A stretch of DNA of 20,657 nucleotides from Larix sibirica (Eukaryota > Streptophyta > Pinopsida > Pinales > Pinaceae). The stretch lies in the NCBI GenBank assembly GCA_004151065.3, contig NWUY0300017153.1, positions 24,168 through 44,824 of the forward strand, read 5' to 3'. The first letter of the stretch is position 1, and each line of letters starts with the position of its first letter. Positions 19,217 through 20,657 of the stretch are shown piece after piece. Below the pieces are notes generated by a model. It was not told the DNA's origin. It ran no database searches and saw only the letters and a list, made by a program, of their open reading frames with translations. A program made the position numbers and the translations under genes.

Positions 19217-19379
19217 AGAAAAAATTCCAATGAAAGGAAATTAAGGAAGAAACTCATTATAACATAACCATTGAGTCCTTAAACAATTCAAGGTTTTCTA
19301 TAAGTGGTCATAAAATGTACCCTTTCTTGAAACTACTACGTCTATAATCAAGGTCTCGAAGAGGCCAGACATCTAAAAA
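19217..19379 (+). repeat. Segment Z, copy 2
   Basis: Matches 4200-4368 after LTR A. Similarity stops near AATCCTAGA, where copy 1 runs into segment X and this copy runs into unrelated sequence. Confidence 0.6.
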
Positions 19380-19852
19380 TCCTAGAAGAAAGAAATCCCA
19401 AAAGTAAAAATGAAAAGGAGGAGGAGATGTTATCCTTTCATCCCAGGTCCAAATCCCAATTGTGATATGTTTACTCTTTGTGATTCAATTTGTTATTGGG
19501 GCTCGCAAGGTGCCAACTATCTCGTTTACACCTACATGATGGAGGGTGGGATGAATAGTTAGTAGAAAAGAAAAGAAAAATCCTTGTTCAACTAAAATCC
19601 GTCTTTACCATGATATTCCATAGATTTTAGGAAGAGATCTTAACCTTCATTTGAAATCCCATGAAAAGAAAGGGAGATCATTAGGAAACCAATTATATTT
19701 TAATAAACTTTTTAAACTCTAAACCCTTGATAAATGTTAAATCAAAGAATGACAATTTTACATGGAACAAGAGAGAAAGATGCAATGCAGCTAATTCCCN
19801 TCAATCTTCTAAGAGTTTCCCTCTGATATGAATGATGGATACTTTTTTGTTG
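19380..19852. other. Unassigned sequence
   Basis: No gene or repeat end is recognised. It includes an ambiguous base (N) at 19800 and purine-rich runs near 19410 and 19565. Confidence 0.5.
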
Positions 19853-20056
19853 TTATAGTTGATAACCTTTCTGGATGATGAATTCAGGCAACAGTGATCC
19901 CACGAAAGCGTGAGTTTGAATTGGAAATTTGGAACTAGAACTACTCACACCATATGTTGTTGTGCAAGTGTGTCTTTGAAAACATATTCTTGTTGATATA
20001 TGTGACTGAATGAAGGCTTGTTGGAAACGATATTGATTTTGGGCGAGATAACTTAC

Positions 20057-20209
20057 GGCTTCCTGGTCAGGTTCAAGAATATGTTCCACCAAAACCCCGT
20101 ACCAGTGGAAAGGAGACACGTATGTCTCTCCTGTTTCTTGTTCTTGGTCGCCTAACGTTTTTTCATATTTTGGCGTAAGATGGAGTCCTGAAAGATTTGG
20201 CATACTCAT
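20057..20209 (-). CDS. Possible first coding exon of an unidentified host gene (51 codons)
   Basis: ATG at 20209 opens a frame beginning MSMPNLSGLHL and ending at a strong splice-donor match, GAAGCC/GTAAGT, with the exon ending at 20057 and the intron GT at 20056-20055. The 51 codons end in phase 0. The frame stays open past the donor to 19853, but that part is Gln/Ser/His-rich and less protein-like. A TATA box lies 102 nt upstream of the ATG, and the exon and leader are more GC-rich than their surroundings. I do not recognise the protein; it contains ETYVSPFHWYGVLVEHI. The next exon would lie to the left but I cannot identify it, and the transposons on that side could have disrupted the gene. 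It could also be a gene fragment or a chance frame. Confidence 0.35.
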
Positions 20210-20310
20210 ATTTTAGATTCAGGCTACCGTTGTGCACAGGATGCGCTTCGCTGCGTGTCCTTGGCCTCGTTGTTGCACGCTGATTTCTGAGTAGATTTGA
20301 TCGCAAGGCA

Positions 20311-20318
20311 AATTTATA
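20311..20318 (-). promoter_or_regulatory. Possible TATA box for the 20209 gene
   Basis: TATAAATT on the minus strand, 102 nt before the ATG. Transcription would start near 20285, leaving a leader of about 75 nt. Support comes only from its position relative to the ATG and splice donor. Confidence 0.35.
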
Positions 20319-20488
20319 AACAAAACCGGCAACACTACCTATAACTGATGTATTGTCTAGCAAAGTTTACTAAATTAATCAAATTTTCGTCCATATTTAA
20401 CCTTATATACACATCTTTAATCATTGAAGCTACCCTAGAACGACCAACATAAAAATTAAAATATGATATATGATATGTAGACAAATAT

Positions 20489-20657
20489 GTTGGAATATGC
20501 ACAATATTAAGAGGGGGTGAATCATTATTCATAAATTTTTAACAATTAAAATCACTTTTAACTTATTCATTAACACACACTATCAACAAGATATAAAGAA
20601 CACAACTTTTATTGTAGAAGCTTAATTGGGAAAACCACAAACACTTTCTATAATTGC
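20489..20657 (+). mobile_element. Possible start of another LTR element (cut by the window edge)
   Basis: TGTTGGAATATGC begins like many plant copia LTRs, and AAGAGGGGGTGAATC shortly after is a phrase common in such elements. Only 169 bp are visible, so neither the end nor a target-site duplication can be checked. Confidence 0.25.

Noticed and set aside
1-20657. CRISPR array, tRNA or rRNA genes, operons
   Set aside because: No regularly spaced short repeats, tRNA-like cloverleaf sequence or rRNA-like stretch was noticed, and the window is clearly plant nuclear DNA.

Overview
The window is repeat-dense nuclear DNA from a land plant. No complete host gene can be supported. A conifer or related gymnosperm is the most likely source (inference). 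The DNA is AT-rich, transposons sit inside transposons, the LINE is of the plant L1 type (DUF4283 ORF1; ORF2 with endonuclease, reverse transcriptase, zf-RVT and RNase H), and there is a fragment of a Penelope-like retroelement with a GIY-YIG domain, a class known in conifers (Dryad elements). Nearly every open frame is a transposon remnant.

Layout, left to right. (1) 1-1764: 3' end of a plus-strand LINE, with an RNase H domain, a broken downstream frame, a 3' UTR and a poly(A) run. (2) 1765-3147: AT-rich DNA with a three-unit tandem repeat. (3) 3148-6284: a first LTR (3178-4199), a 1.07-kb internal piece and a second LTR (5270-6284). (4) 6285-17908: interior of a gag-only, apparently non-autonomous Ty3/gypsy-like element. 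Two younger insertions interrupt it: a Penelope-like fragment between ~320-bp inverted arms (8111-9134) and a full-length 7.2-kb minus-strand LINE (9502-16709) with a perfect 19-bp target-site duplication. Without them the interior is about 3.3 kb. (5) 17909-19216: a third LTR, itself carrying a 297-bp solo LTR (18831-19127). The three LTRs are about 1022, 1015 and 1006 bp once that insertion is removed. (6) 19217-20657: a flank shared with the first LTR, unassigned DNA, a possible promoter and first exon of a host gene on the minus strand, and a possible second LTR start at the right edge.

The minus-strand LINE is the best-resolved element. It carries ORF1 (nucleic-acid binding), ORF2 (retrotransposition enzyme) and a third, uninterrupted 334-codon ORF3 of unknown function. 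ORF1 and ORF2 overlap as ATGA, and ORF2 and ORF3 overlap by 14 nt. ORF1 and ORF2 are dead: I count 27 in-frame stops and five frameshifts, and a key residue has changed in each of the endonuclease, reverse transcriptase and RNase H domains. ORF3 has no stop. The left-edge LINE also has about 1.4 kb between RNase H and poly(A), with a comparable broken frame and faint resemblance to ORF3. A post-RNase H ORF3 may therefore be a family trait, and this is the observation most worth following.

All calls rest on reading the sequence by eye. No alignment, domain search or structure prediction was run.
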